Below, in pieces: positions 47,564 to 58,240 of a stretch of 64,000 bases of DNA. Within the stretch, counting starts at the first letter, position 1; every line of letters begins with the position of its first letter. Below the pieces are notes generated by a model. That model was not told the origin of the DNA, searched no databases, and saw only the letters and a program-made list of their open reading frames with translations. Origin of the DNA: Acanthosepion esculentum (lineage: Eukaryota; Mollusca; Cephalopoda; Sepiida; Sepiidae); the NCBI GenBank assembly GCA_964036315.1, contig CAXIWW010000817.1:10265501-10329500 (forward strand), written 5' to 3'. A program made the position numbers and the translations under genes.

Positions 47564-49241
47564 TGGCAATTTTACTATCATCTGTTGGCACTTTTGCTAT
47601 CAACTTTTGGCACTTTTGGTATCAGCTGTTGGCACTTTTGCTATCAGCTGATGGCACTTTTGGTATCAGCTCTGTTGCTGTTGGCACTTTTGCTATCAAC
47701 TGGTGTTGTTCGCAAGTTTTTATATAAACATGTATTTTTATACATTCATAGTGTTTTTTTTAGTGGGCGGTCACTTTTTGCTCATAGCTGGGACCCTTTG
47801 TGATCAGAAGCCTTGCTGTCAGATGTAGTTTATAATCATACCTAGGACTAGTCGGCACTGTGGTGCTGTTGGCACTTTTGCTATCAGCTGTTGGCACTTT
47901 TGCTATCAGCTGTTGGAATATTTGCTATCAGCTGTTGGCACTTTTGGTATCAGCTGTGGTGCTCTTTGCACTTTTGCTATCAACTGGTGTTGTTCGCAAG
48001 TTTTTATATAAACATGTATTTTTATACTTTCATAGAGTTTTCTTTTAGTGGGGGTAACTATTTGCTCATAGCTGGGACCCTTTGTGATTAGAAGCCTAGC
48101 TGTCCGATGTTGCTTATAGTCATACCTAGGACTAGTTGGCAATGTGGTGCTGTTGGCACTTTTGCTATCAGCTGTTGGCACTTTTGCTATCAGCTGTTCG
48201 CACTTTTGCTATCAGCATTTGGCACTTTTGGTATCAGGTGTTTGCACTTTTGCTATCAGCGGTTGGCATTTTTGCTATCAGCTGTTGGCACATTTGGTAT
48301 CATCTGTTGGAACTTTTGCTATCAGCTGTTGGCACTTTTGCTATCAGCTTTTGGCACTTTTGGTATCAGCTGTTGGCACTTTTGCTATCAGCTGTTGGCA
48401 TTTTGCTATCAGCTGGGGTGCTGTTGGCACTTTTGCTATCAACTGGGTTGTTCGCAAGTTTTTATATAAACATGTATTTTTATAATTTCATAGTGTTTTT
48501 TTTTTTAGTGGGGGGTCACTATTTGCTCATAGCTGGGACCCATTCTGCTCAGAAGACTTGCTGTCAGATGTAGTTTATAGTCATACCTAGGACTAGTTTG
48601 CACTGTGGTGCTGTTGGCACTTTTGCTATCAGCTGTTGGCACTTTTTCTATCAGCTGTTGGCACTTTTGCTATCAGCTGTTGGCACTTTTGCTATCAGCT
48701 GTTGGCACTTTTGCTATCAGCTGTGGTGCTGTTGGCACTTTCGCTATCAGGTGTTGGCACTTTTGCTATCAGCTTTTGGCACTTTTGGTATCAGCTGTTG
48801 GCACATTTGCTATCAGCTGTTGGCACTTTTGCTATCAGCTGTTGGCACTTGTGCAATCAGCTGTTGGCACTTTTGCTATCAGCTGTTGGCACTTTGGTAT
48901 AATCTGTTGGCACTTTTGCTATCAGCTGTTGGCACATTTGCTATCAGCTGTTGGCACTTTTGCTATCAGCTGTTGGCACTTTTGCTATCAGCTTTTGGCA
49001 CTTTTGGTATCATCTGTTGGCACTTTTGCCATCAGCTGTGGGCACTTTTGCTATCAGCTGTGGTGCTTTTTGCACTTTTGCTATCAACTGGTGTTGTTCG
49101 CAAGTTTTTATAGAAACATGTAATTTTATACTTTCATAGTGTTTTTTTTTTAGGGGGAGTTCACTATTTGCTCATAGCTGGGACCCTTTGTGATCAGAAT
49201 CCTTGCTGTCAGATGTAGTTTATAGTCATATTTAGGACTAG

Positions 49242-49429
49242 TTGGCACTGTGGTGATGTTGGCACTTTTGCTATCAGCTGTTGTTCGCAAGTTTTTATAT
49301 AAACATGTATTTTTATACTTTCATAGTGTTTTTTTTTTTAGTCGGGGATCACTATTTGCTCATAGCTGGGACCCTTTGTGATCAGAAGACTTGCTGTCAG
49401 ATGTAGTTTATAGTCATACCTAGGATTAG
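49242..49429 (+). repeat. Shortest complete-spacer A unit
   Basis: This unit is 188 bp. The leader (GTGGTGATG) is followed by a single 22-mer that runs directly into TGTTGTTCGCAAG. The connector and terminal 22-mer are missing but the whole spacer, including TATATAAACATG, is kept. It marks the lower limit of array size in the window and contrasts with the 857-bp unit at 31860. Confidence 0.85.
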
Positions 49430-52155
49430 TTGGCACTGTGGTGCTGTTGGCACTTTTGCTATCAGCTGTTGGCTCTTTTGCTATCAGCTGTTGGCACTTT
49501 TGCTATCAGCTGTTGGCACTTTTGCTATCAACTGGTGTTGTTCGCAAGTTTTTAGATAAACATGTATTTTTATACTTTCATAGAGTTTTTTTTTAGTGGG
49601 GGGTCACTCTTTGCTCATAGATGGGACACTTTGTGATCAGAAGCCTTGTGTCAGATGTAGTTTATAGTCATACCTAGGACTAGTTGGCAATGTGGTGCTG
49701 TTGGCACTTTTGCTATAAGCTGTTGGCACTTTTGCTATCAGCTGTTGGCACTTTTGCTATCAGCTGTTGGCACTTTTGCTATCAGCTGTTGGCACATTTG
49801 CTATCAGCTGTTGGCATTTTGCTATCAGCTGTTGGCAATTTTGGTGTCATTTGTTGGCACTTTTGCTTTCAGCTGTGGTGCTGTTGGAACTTTTACTATC
49901 AACTGGTGTTGTTGGCATGTTTTTATATAAACATGTATTTTTATACTTTCACATTGTTTTTTTTTTTAAATGGGGGGTCACTATTTGCTCATAGCTGGGA
50001 CCCTTTGTGATCAGAAGCTTTGCTGTCAAATGTAATTTATAGTCATACCTAGGACTAGTTGGCACTGTGGTGCTGTTGGCACTTTCGCTATCAGCTGTTG
50101 GCACTTTTGCTATCAGCTGTTGGCACTTTTGCTATCAGCTGTTGGTATTTTGCTATTAGCTGTTGGCACTTTTGCTATCAGCTTTTGGCACTTTTGGTAT
50201 CAGCTGTTGGCACTTTTGCTATCAGCTGTTGGCAATTTGCAATCAGCTGTTGGCACTTTTGCTATCAGCTGTTGGGACATTTGCTATCAGCTGTTGGCAC
50301 TTTTGCTATAAGCTGTTGGCACTTTTGCTACCAGCTGTTGGCACTTTTGCTATCAGCTGTGGTGCTGTTGGCACTTTTCTATCAACTGGTGTTGTTCGCA
50401 AGTTTTTATATAAACATGTATTTTTATACTTTCATAGTGTGTTTTTTTAGTGGGGGGTCACTATTTGCTCATAGCTGGGACCCTTTGTAATCAGAAGCCT
50501 TGCTGGCAGATGAAGTTTATAGTCATACCTAGGACTAGTTGGCACTGTGGTGCTGTTGGCACTTTTGCTCTCAGCTGTTGGCACTTTTGTTATCAGCTGT
50601 TGGCACTTTTGCTATCAGCTGTTGGCACTTTTGCTATCAACTGGTGTTGTTCGAAAGTTTTATATAAACATGTATTTTTATACTTTCATAGTGTTTTTTT
50701 TTAGTGGGGGGTCACTATTTGCTCATAGCTGGGACCATTTGTTATCAGAAGCCTTGCTCTCAGATGGAGTTTATAGTCATACCTAGGACTAGTTAGCAAT
50801 GAAGTGATGTTGGCACTTTTGCTATCAGCTGTTGGCACGTTTGCTATCAGCTGTTGGCACTTTTGCTATCAGCTGTTGGCACGTTTGCTATCAGCTGTTG
50901 GCACTTTTGTAATCAGCTCTGGTGATTTTGGCACTTTTGCTATCAACTGGTGTTGTTCGTAAGTTTTTATATAAATATGTATTTTTATACTTTCATAAAG
51001 TTTTTTGTTTTAGTGGGGGGTCACTATTTGCTCATAGCTGGGACCCTTTGTGATCAGAAGTCTTGCTGTCTAATGTAGTTTATAGACATAACTAGGACTA
51101 GTTGGCACTGTGGAGCTTTTGACACTTTTGCTATCAGCTGTTGGCACTTTTGCTATCAGCTGTTGGCACTATTGCTATTAGCTGTTGGCACTTTTGCTAT
51201 CAGCTGAGTGCTGTTGGCACTTTTGCTATCAACTGGTGTTGTTCGCATGTTTTTATATAAACATGTATTTTTAAACTTTCACATTGTTTTTTTTTTTTAA
51301 ATGGGGGTTCACTATTTGCTCATAGCTGGGACCCTTTGTGATCAGAAGACTTGCTGTCAGGTGTAGTTTATAGTCATACCTAGGACTAGTTGGCACTCTG
51401 GTGCAGTTTGCACTTTTGCTATCAGCTATTGGTACTTTTGGTATTAGCTGTTGGCACTTTTGCTATCAGCTTTTGGCACTTTTGCTATCATCTGTTGGCA
51501 ATTTTGCTATCAGCTGTTGGCACTTTTGCTATCAGCTTTTGGCACTTTTGCTATCATCTGTTGGCTCTATTGCTATCAGCTGTGTTGCTGTTGGCACTTT
51601 TGCTATCAACTGGTGTTGTTCGCACGTTTTTATTTATACATGTATTTTTATACTTTCATAGTGTTTTTTTTAGTGGGTGGTCACTATTTGCTCATAGCTG
51701 GGACCCTTTGTGATCAGAAGCCTTGCTGTCAGATGTAGTTTATAGTCATACCTAGGATTAGTTGGCACTTTGGTGCTGTTGGCACTTTTGCTATCAGATG
51801 TTGGCACATTTGCTTTCAGCTGTTGGCACTTTTGCTTTCAGCTGTTGGCACTTTTGCTATCAGCTGTTGGCACTTTTGCTATCAGCTGTTGGCACTTTTG
51901 CTATCAGCTTTTTGCACTTTTAGTATCAGCTGTTGGCACTTTTGCTATCAGCTGTTGGCACTTTTGCTATCTGCTTTGGTGCTGTTGGCACTTTTGCTCT
52001 CAACTGGTGTTGTTCGCAAGTTTTTATATAAACATGTATTTTTATACATTCATAGTGTTTTTTTTAGTGGCGGGTCACTATTTGCTCATAGCTGGGAACC
52101 TTTGTGATCAGAAGTCTTGCTGTCAGATGTAGTTTATAATCATACCTAGGACTAG

Positions 52156-52638
52156 TTGGCAATGTGGTGCTGTTGGCACTTTTGCTATCAGCTGTTGGCA
52201 CTTTTGCTATCAGCTGTTGGCACTTTTGCTATCAGCTTTTGGCACTTTTGGTATCAGCTGTTGGCACTTTTGCTATCAACTGTTTGCAGTTTTGCTATCA
52301 GCTGTTGGCACTTTTGCAATCAGCTGTTGGCACTTTTGCTATCAGCTGTTGGCACTTTTGCTATCAGCTGTTGGCACATTTGCTATCAGCTTTTGGCACT
52401 TTTGCTATCAGCTGTTGTCACTTTTGCTATCAGCTGTTGGCACTTTTGCTATCAGCTGTGGTGCTGTTGGCACTTTTGCTATCAACTGATGTTGTTCGCA
52501 ATTTTTTATATAGACATGTATTTTTATACATTCATAGTGTTTTTTTTTAGTGTGGGGTCACTATTTGCTCATAGCTGTTACCCTTTGTGATCAGAAGGCT
52601 TGCTGTCAGATGTAGTTTATAGTCATACCTAGGACTAG
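52156..52638 (+). repeat. 1009-bp offset duplication, copy 1
   Basis: This 483-bp unit (n about 13) has the leader variant TTGGCAATGTGG, a TTTGCAGTTTTGC monomer and the spacer start AACTGATGTTGTTCGC. It matches the unit at 53165-53627 at an offset of 1009 bp over its left half. Confidence 0.85.
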
Positions 52639-53164
52639 TTGGCACTGTGGTGCTGTTGGCAGTTTTGCTATCAGCTGTTGGCACTTTTGCTATCAGCTGT
52701 GGTGCTGTTGGCACTTTTGCTATCAACTGGTGTTGTTCGCAAATATTTATATAAACATGTATTTTTATACTTTCATAGTGTTTTTTTAGTGGGGGGTCAC
52801 TATTTGCTCATAGCTGGGACCCTTTCTGATAGGAAGCCTTGCTGTCAGATGTAGTTTATAGTCATACCTAGGACTAGTTGGCACTGTGGTGCTGTTGGCA
52901 CTTTTGCTATCAGCTGTTGGCACTTTTGCTATCAGCTGTTGGCACTATTACTATCAGCTGTTGGCACTTTTTCTATCAGCTGTTGTGCTGTTGACACTTT
53001 TGCTATCAACTGGTGCTGTTCGCAAGTTTTTATATAAACATGTATTTTAATATATTCATAGTGTTTTTTGTTTTAGTGGGGGGTCACTATTTGCTCATAG
53101 CTGGGACCCTTTGTGGTCAGAAGCCTTGCTGTCAGATGTAGTTTATAGTCATACCTAGGATTAG

Positions 53165-53627
53165 TTGGCAATGTGGTGCTGTTGGCACTTTTGCTATCAG
53201 CTGTTGGCACTTTTGCTATCAGCTGTTGGCACTTTTGCTATCAAATTTTGGCACTTTTGGTATCAGCTGTTGGCACTTTTGCTATCAGCTGTTTGCAGTT
53301 TTGCTATCAGCTGTTGGCACTTTTGCAATCAGCTGTTGGCACTTTTGCTATCAGCTGTTGGCACTTTTGCTATCAGCTTTTGGCACTTTTGCCATCAGCT
53401 GTTGTCACTTTTGCTATCAGCTGTTGGCACTTTTGCTATCAGCTTTGGTACTGTTGGCACTTTTGCTATCAACTGATGTTGTTCGCAAGTTTTTATATAA
53501 ACATGTATTTTTATACATTCATAGTGTTTTTTTTTTTAGTGTGGGGTCACTATTTGCTCATAGCTGGGACCCTTTGTGATCAGAAGGATTGCTGTCAGAT
53601 GTAGTTTATAGTCATACCTAGGACTAG
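53165..53627 (+). repeat. 1009-bp offset duplication, copy 2
   Basis: This 463-bp unit shares TTTGCAGTTTTGC and AACTGATGTTGTTCGC with 52156-52638. The offset changes from 1009 to 987 inside the array, a loss of exactly one 22-mer, while the T run is two bases longer. The pair is a clean example of single-monomer slippage after segmental duplication. Confidence 0.85.
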
Positions 53628-53780
53628 TTGGCACTGTGGTGCTGTTGGCACTATTGCTATCAGCTGTTGGCACTTTTGCTATCAGCTGTGGTGCTGTTGG
53701 CACTTTTGCTATCAACTGGTGTTGTTCGCAAGTTTTTATATAAACATGTATTTTTCTACTTTCATAGTGTTTTTTTTTTA

Positions 53781-54470
53781 GTGTTGGGTCACTATTTGCT
53801 CATAGCTGGGACCATTTGTGATCAGAAGCCTTGCTGTCATAGGTAGTTTATGGTCATACCTAGGACTAGGTGGCACTGTGGTGCTGTTGGCACTTTTGCT
53901 ATCAGCTGTTGGCACATTTGCTATCAGCTGTTGGCACTTTTGGTATCAGCTGTTGGCACTTTTGCTATCAGCTGTTGGCACTTTTGCTATCAGCTGTTGG
54001 CTCTTTTGGTATCATCTGTTGGCACTTTTGCTATGAGCTGTTGGCACTTTTGCTATCAGCTTTTGGCACTTTTAGTATCAGCTGTTGGCACTTTTGCTAT
54101 CAGCTGTTGGCACTTTTGCTATCAGCTGTGGTGCTGTTCGCACTTTTGTTATCAACTGGTGTTGTTCGCAAGTTTTTATATAAACATGAATTTTTATACT
54201 TTCATAGTTTTTTTTTTTTTAGTGTGGGTCATTATTTGCTCATAGCTGGGACACTTTGTGATCAGAAGCCTTGCTGTCAGATGGAGTTTATAGTCATACC
54301 TAGGACTAGTTGGCACTGTGTTGCAGTTGGCACTTTTGCTATGAAGCTGTTGTCACTTTTGCTATCAGCTGTTGGCACTTTTGCTATCAGCTGTGGTTCT
54401 GTTGGCACTTTAGCTATCAACTGGTGTTGTTCGCAAGTTTTTATATAAACATGTATTTTTATACTTTCAT
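53781..54470 (+). repeat. 1319-bp offset duplication, copy 1
   Basis: This begins at the private spacer variant AGTGTTGGGTCAC (53781) and includes GTCATAGGTAGTTTATGG, a ten-odd monomer array, AACATGAATTTTTATAC and GTGTTGCAGTTGGC. All recur 1319 bp downstream. Copy 1 has GCTATGAAGCTG near 54340, with a 22-mer lost, where copy 2 has GCTATCAGCTG. Confidence 0.88.
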
Positions 54471-55099
54471 AGTATTTTTTTTTAGTGGGGGGTCACTATT
54501 GGCTCATAGCTGGCACCCTTTGTGATCAGAAGACTTGCTGTCAGATGTAGTTTATAGTCATACCTACGACTAGTTGGCACTGTGGTGCTGTTGGCACTAT
54601 TGCTATCAGCTGTTGGCAGTTTTGCTATCAGCTGTTGCCACTTTTGCTATCAGCTGTTGGCACTTTTGCTATCAGCTGTTGGCACTTTTGCTAGCAGCTA
54701 TTGGCACTTTTGCTATCAGCTGTGGTGCTGTTGGCACTTTTGCTATCAACTGGTGTTGTTCGCAAGTTTTTATATAAATATGTATTTTTATATTTTCATA
54801 GTGTTTTTTTTTTTAGTGGGGGTCACTATTTGCTCATAGCTGGGACCCTTTGTGATCAGAAGCCTTGCTGTCAGATGTAGTTTATAGTCATACCTAGGAC
54901 TAGTTGGCAGTGTAGTGCTGTTTGCACTTTTGCTATCAGCTGTTGGCATTTTTGTATCAGCTGTTGGCACTTTTGCTATCAGCTGTTGGCACTTTTGCTA
55001 TCAGCTGTGGTGCTGTTGGCACTTTTGCTATCAACTGGTGTTGTTCGCAAGTTTTTATATAAACATGTATTTTTATACTTTCATAGTGTTTTTTTTTTA

Positions 55100-55789
55100 G
55101 TGTTGGGTCACTATTTGCTCATAGCTGGGACCATTTGTGATCAGAAGCCTTGCTGTCATAGGTAGTTTATGGTCATACCTAGGACTAGTTGGCACTGTGG
55201 TGCTGTTGGCACTTTTGCTATCAGCTGTTGGCACATTTGCTATCAGCTGTTGGCACTTTTGGTATCAGCTGTTGGCACTTTTGCTATCAGCTGTTGGCAC
55301 TTTTGCTATCAGCTGTTGGCTCTTTTGGTATCATCTGTTGGCACTTTTGCTATGAGCTGTTGGCACTTTTGCTATCAGCTTTTGGCACTTTTGGTATCAG
55401 CTGTTGGCACTTTTGCTATCAGCTGTTGGCACTTTTGCTATCAGCTGTGGTGCTGTTCGCACTTTTGTTATCAACTGGTGTTGTTAGCAAGTTTTTATAT
55501 AAACATGAATTTTTATACTTTCATAGTGTTTTTTTTTTTAGTGTGGGTCATTATTTGCTCATAGCTGGGACCCTTTGTGATCAGAAGCCTTGCTGTCAGA
55601 TGGAGTTTATAGTCATACCTAGGACTAGTTGGCACTGTGTTGCAGTTGGCACTTTTGCTATCAGCTGTTGTCACTTTTGCTATCAGCTGTTGGCACTTTT
55701 GCTATCAGCTGTTGGCACTTTTGCTATCAGCTGTGGTTCTGTTGGCACTTTGGCTATCAACTGGTGTTGTTCGCAAGTTTTTATATAAA
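55100..55789 (+). repeat. 1319-bp offset duplication, copy 2
   Basis: This is the partner of 53781-54470 with the same marker variants. Small differences include GTTAGCAAG for GTTCGCAAG near 55487, TTGGTATCAG for TTAGTATCAG, and one additional 22-mer near 55690. The left end of the match extends slightly before 55100 into the preceding spacer. Confidence 0.88.
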
Positions 55790-56795
55790 CATGTATTTTT
55801 ATATATTCATAGTGTTTTTTTTTAGTGGGGGTCACTATTTGCTCATAGCTGGGACCCTTTGTGATAAGAAGCCTTGCTGTCAGATGTAGTTTATAGTCAT
55901 ACCTAGGACTAGTTGGCAATGAGGTGCTGTTGGCAATTTTGCTATCAGCTGTTGGCACTTTTGCTATCAGCTGTTGTGCTGTTGACACTTTTGCTATCAA
56001 CTGGTGTTGTTCGCAAGTTTTTATATAAACATGTATTTTTATACATTCATAGTATTTTTTTTTTAGTGGGGGGTCACTATTGGCTCATAGCTGGCACCCT
56101 TTGTGATCAGAAGACTTGCTGTCAGATGTAGTTTATAGTCATACCTAGGAATAGTTGGAACTGTCGTGCTGTTGGCACTTTTGCAATCAGTTGTTGGCAC
56201 TTTTGCTATAAGCTGTTGGCACTTTCGCTATCAGCTTTTGGCACTTTTGCTATCAGCTGTTGGCACTTATGCTATCAGCTGTTGGCACATTTCGTATCAG
56301 CTGTTGGCACTTTTGCGATCAGCTGTTGACACTTTTGCTATCAGCTGTGGTGCTGTTGGCCCTTTTGCTATCAACTGGTGTTGTTCGCAAGTTTTTATAT
56401 AAACATGTATTTTTATACTTTCATTGTGTTTTTTTTCAGTGGGGGGTCACTATTTGCTCATAGCTTGGAACCTTTGTGATCAGAAGCCTTGCTGTCAGAT
56501 GTAGTTTATAGTCATACCTAGGATTAGCTGGCACTGTGGTGCTGTTGGCACTTTTGCTATCAGCTGTTGGCACTTTTGCTATCAGCTGTTGGAACTTTTG
56601 TTAACAGCGGTTGGCACTTTTGCTATCAGCTGTTGGGACTTTTGCTATCAGCTCTGGTTCTGTTGGCACTTTTGCTATCAACTGGTGTTGTTCGCACATT
56701 TTTTATATAAATATGTATTTTTATACATTCATAGTGTTTTTTTTTTAGTGGGGGGTCACTATTTGCTCATAGCTGGGACCCTTTGTGATCAGAAG

Positions 56796-56802
56796 CCTAG
56801 AA
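56796..56802. other. Satellite A / satellite B junction
   Basis: Satellite A is canonical up to GATCAGAAGCC (spacer, through about 56797) and satellite B is recognisable from AGAAAGTCCCACGCAGACG (56799). There is no intervening unique sequence. Only a base or two (CT) is ambiguous; CCTAG also occurs in both satellites (ACCTAGGA in A, TCCTAGGA in B) and may have guided the join. The break is mid-unit on both sides, as in a recombination or end-joining event rather than a natural array end. Confidence 0.92.
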
Positions 56803-57117
56803 AGTCCCACGCAGACGAGCCCCCACCCAGGAGACAGACCCAGAAAGTCCCACGCAGACGAGTCCCAGTCCAAGAAAGTCCCACGCAGACAACACCCAGT
56901 CCCACAAAATCCCACGCAGACGACACCGCACCCAGGAGACTGTAGCAGAAAGACCCATGCAGACGACTCCCAGTCCCAGAAAGTCCCATGCAGACGACAC
57001 CCCACCCAGGACACACTCCTAGATATCCCACGCAGACGACTCCACACCCAGGAGCAAGACAGGAGAGTGTCCCAGCAAGTCCCACGCAGACGAACACCCA
57101 CCCAGGAGACAGTCCGA

Positions 57118-57423
57118 GAAAGTCCCACGCAGACGACCCCCCACCCAGGACACAGTCCCAGAAAGTCCCACGCAGACGACCCCCAGTCCCAGAAAGTCCT
57201 ACGCAGACGACCACCACCCAGGAGACAGTCCAAGAAAGTCCCACGCAGACGACACCCAATCCCTGAAAGTCCCACGCAGACGACCCCCCCACGCAGGAGA
57301 CAGTCCCAGAAAGTCCCACGCAAAAGACCCCCAGTCCCAGAAAGTCCCATGCAGACGACCCCCCACCCAGGAGACAGTCCTTGATATCCCACGCAGACGA
57401 CCCCAACCCAGGAGACAGTCCCA
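57118..57423 (+). repeat. Satellite B 306-bp higher-order duplication, copy 1
   Basis: A run of monomers repeats directly at 57424-57729 with an offset of 306 bp. Markers are AGTCCTACGCAGACGACCACC, CAATCCCTGAAAG, CACGCAAAAGACC, CCCATGCAGACG and AGTCCTTGATATCCC, all in the same order. Confidence 0.88.
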
Positions 57424-57729
57424 GAAAGTCCCACGCAGACGACCCCCCTCCCAGGACACAGTCCCAGAAAGTCCCACGCAGACGACCCCCAGTCCCAGAA
57501 AGTCCTACGCAGACGACCACCACCCAGGAGACAGTCCAAGAAAGTCCCACGCAGACGACACCCAATCCCTGAAAGTCCCACGCAGACGACCCCCCCACGC
57601 AGGAGACAGTCCCAGAAAGTCCCACGCAAAAGACCCCCAGTCCCAGAAAGTCCCATGCAGACGACCCCCCACCCAGGAGACAGTCCTTGATATCCCACGC
57701 AGACGACCCCAACCCAGGAGACAGTCCCA
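57424..57729 (+). repeat. Satellite B 306-bp higher-order duplication, copy 2
   Basis: This tandem partner of 57118-57423 carries the same marker string. A third, non-adjacent copy starts about 497 bp further on (57980-58240), separated by monomers with CAGACAACCCCCAGACAGGAG that also recur near 58270. Confidence 0.88.
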
Positions 57730-57979
57730 GAAAGCCCCACGCAGACGAGCCCCCCACCCAGGAGACAGTCCCAGAAAGTCCCACGCAGACGACCCCCAGT
57801 CCAAGAAAGTCCCACGCAGACAACCCCCAGACAGGAGACAGTCCCAGAAAGTCCCACGCAGACGACCCCCCACCCAGGAGAGAGTCCAAAAAAGACCCAT
57901 GCAAACGACCCCTAGTCCCAGAAAGACCCACGCAGACGACCCCCCAGACAGGAGACAGTCCCAGAATGTCCCACGCAGA

Positions 57980-58240
57980 CGACCCCCAGTCCCAGAAAGT
58001 CCTACGCAGACGACCACCACCCAGGAGACAGTCCAAGAAAGTCCCACGCAGACGACACCCAATCCCTGAAAGTCCCACGCAGACGACCCACCCACGCAGG
58101 AGACAGTCCCAGAAAGTCCCACGCAAAAGACCCCCAGTCCCAGAAAGTCCCATGCAGACGACCCCCCACCCAGGAGACAGTCCTTGATATCCCACGCAGA
58201 CGACCCCAACCCAGGAGACAGTCCCAGAAAGTCCCACGCA
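57980..58240 (+). repeat. Satellite B 306-bp family, third copy
   Basis: This has the same marker order as 57118-57729 (TCCTACGCAGACG, CAATCCCTGAAAG, CGCAAAAGACC, CCCATGCAG, CCTTGATATCCC). It differs slightly, for example ACGACCCACCCACGCAGG for ACGACCCCCCCACGCAGG. It is part of an older duplication of roughly half a kilobase. Confidence 0.82.

Larger units (their letters stand above)
47557..56798 (+). repeat. Satellite A, forward block III
   Basis: Forward-oriented A units again, estimated at about 30, with the same architecture and a similar spread of n. The multi-monomer variant string near 48197-48300 (AGCATTTGGCAC, GTGTTTGCAC, GCGGTTGGCATTTTTGC) closely matches one near 9225-9330 in block I, so blocks I and III are parts of one exchanging array. 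The block ends in mid-spacer at 56798 where satellite B begins. Confidence 0.96.
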
